Assembly: GCA_900764025.1 (NCBI GenBank)
Contig: CAAFMM010000066.1
Location: 1 to 6,477 of the forward strand
DNA length: 6,477 nt
Origin: an uncultured Collinsella sp.
Lineage (GTDB): Bacteria; Actinomycetota; Coriobacteriia; Coriobacteriales; Coriobacteriaceae
Reading direction: 5' to 3'
Numbering within the stretch: the stretch's first letter is position 1; each line of letters starts with the position of its first letter. Made by a program: the position numbers and the translations under genes. Shown here one piece after another: positions 6,473 to 6,477 of the stretch. The notes beneath the pieces were generated by a model. That model was not told the origin of the DNA. It was given only the letters and a program-made list of their open reading frames with translations, and searched no databases.

Positions 6473-6477
6473 AAAGA

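Noticed and set aside
1..6477. CRISPR array, tRNA or rRNA genes, insertion sequence ends
   Set aside because: No regular short repeats, cloverleaf-like sequences or transposase-like frames were seen, and nearly every base is taken up by the seven genes.

Overview
The window is one unbroken block of seven genes, all transcribed from the minus strand (right to left). In transcription order they are: an HdeD-like membrane protein, a protein combining a ribosome-hibernation (HPF/RaiA)-like domain with a sigma-70-like region, a thioredoxin-2-like protein, a KefB/KefC-type K+/H+ antiporter, a PsiE-family membrane protein, an M48 metallopeptidase whose frame is broken, and a membrane-anchored DegP/HtrA-type serine protease that runs off the left edge. 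From memory, this order matches the distal half of the mobile heat and stress resistance island of Gram-negative bacteria, known as tLST, LHR or TLPQC (clpK/clpG island). The usual proximal genes (small heat-shock proteins, ClpG/ClpK, FtsH, YfdX) would lie to the right, outside the window.

The high GC content, long shadow frames on both strands and the protein families point to a proteobacterium. Because the island moves between Enterobacteriaceae, Pseudomonas and betaproteobacteria, the host cannot be named from this sequence. Base composition is uneven. The hdeD and HPF/sigma-like genes (about 4640-6460) are visibly less GC-rich than the trx-to-degP block (about 1-4640).

Layout from right to left: hdeD 6460-5819; HPF/sigma-like gene 5770-4625; trx 4635-4195; kefB 4191-2482; psiE 2479-1982; M48 peptidase 2004-1040 (frameshifted near 1457-1473); degP 1015 to beyond base 1. 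Adjacent genes overlap or sit within about 50 bases. Strong Shine-Dalgarno sequences precede hdeD, the HPF/sigma-like gene, trx and degP, while kefB and the M48 gene depend on overlap or near-contact with the gene upstream. I see no promoter or terminator inside the block, so it looks like part of one long operon whose promoter lies to the right.

As a system, the products would act in the envelope and cytosol during heat, oxidative or electrophile stress: two envelope proteases (M48, DegP), a disulfide reductase, a K+/H+ antiporter that can acidify the cytosol, two small multi-pass membrane proteins, and a protein that may connect ribosome hibernation with transcription. The most interesting points are the HPF-sigma-like fusion, the frameshift that separates the zinc ligands of the M48 peptidase, and an altered acidic loop in the Kef protein.
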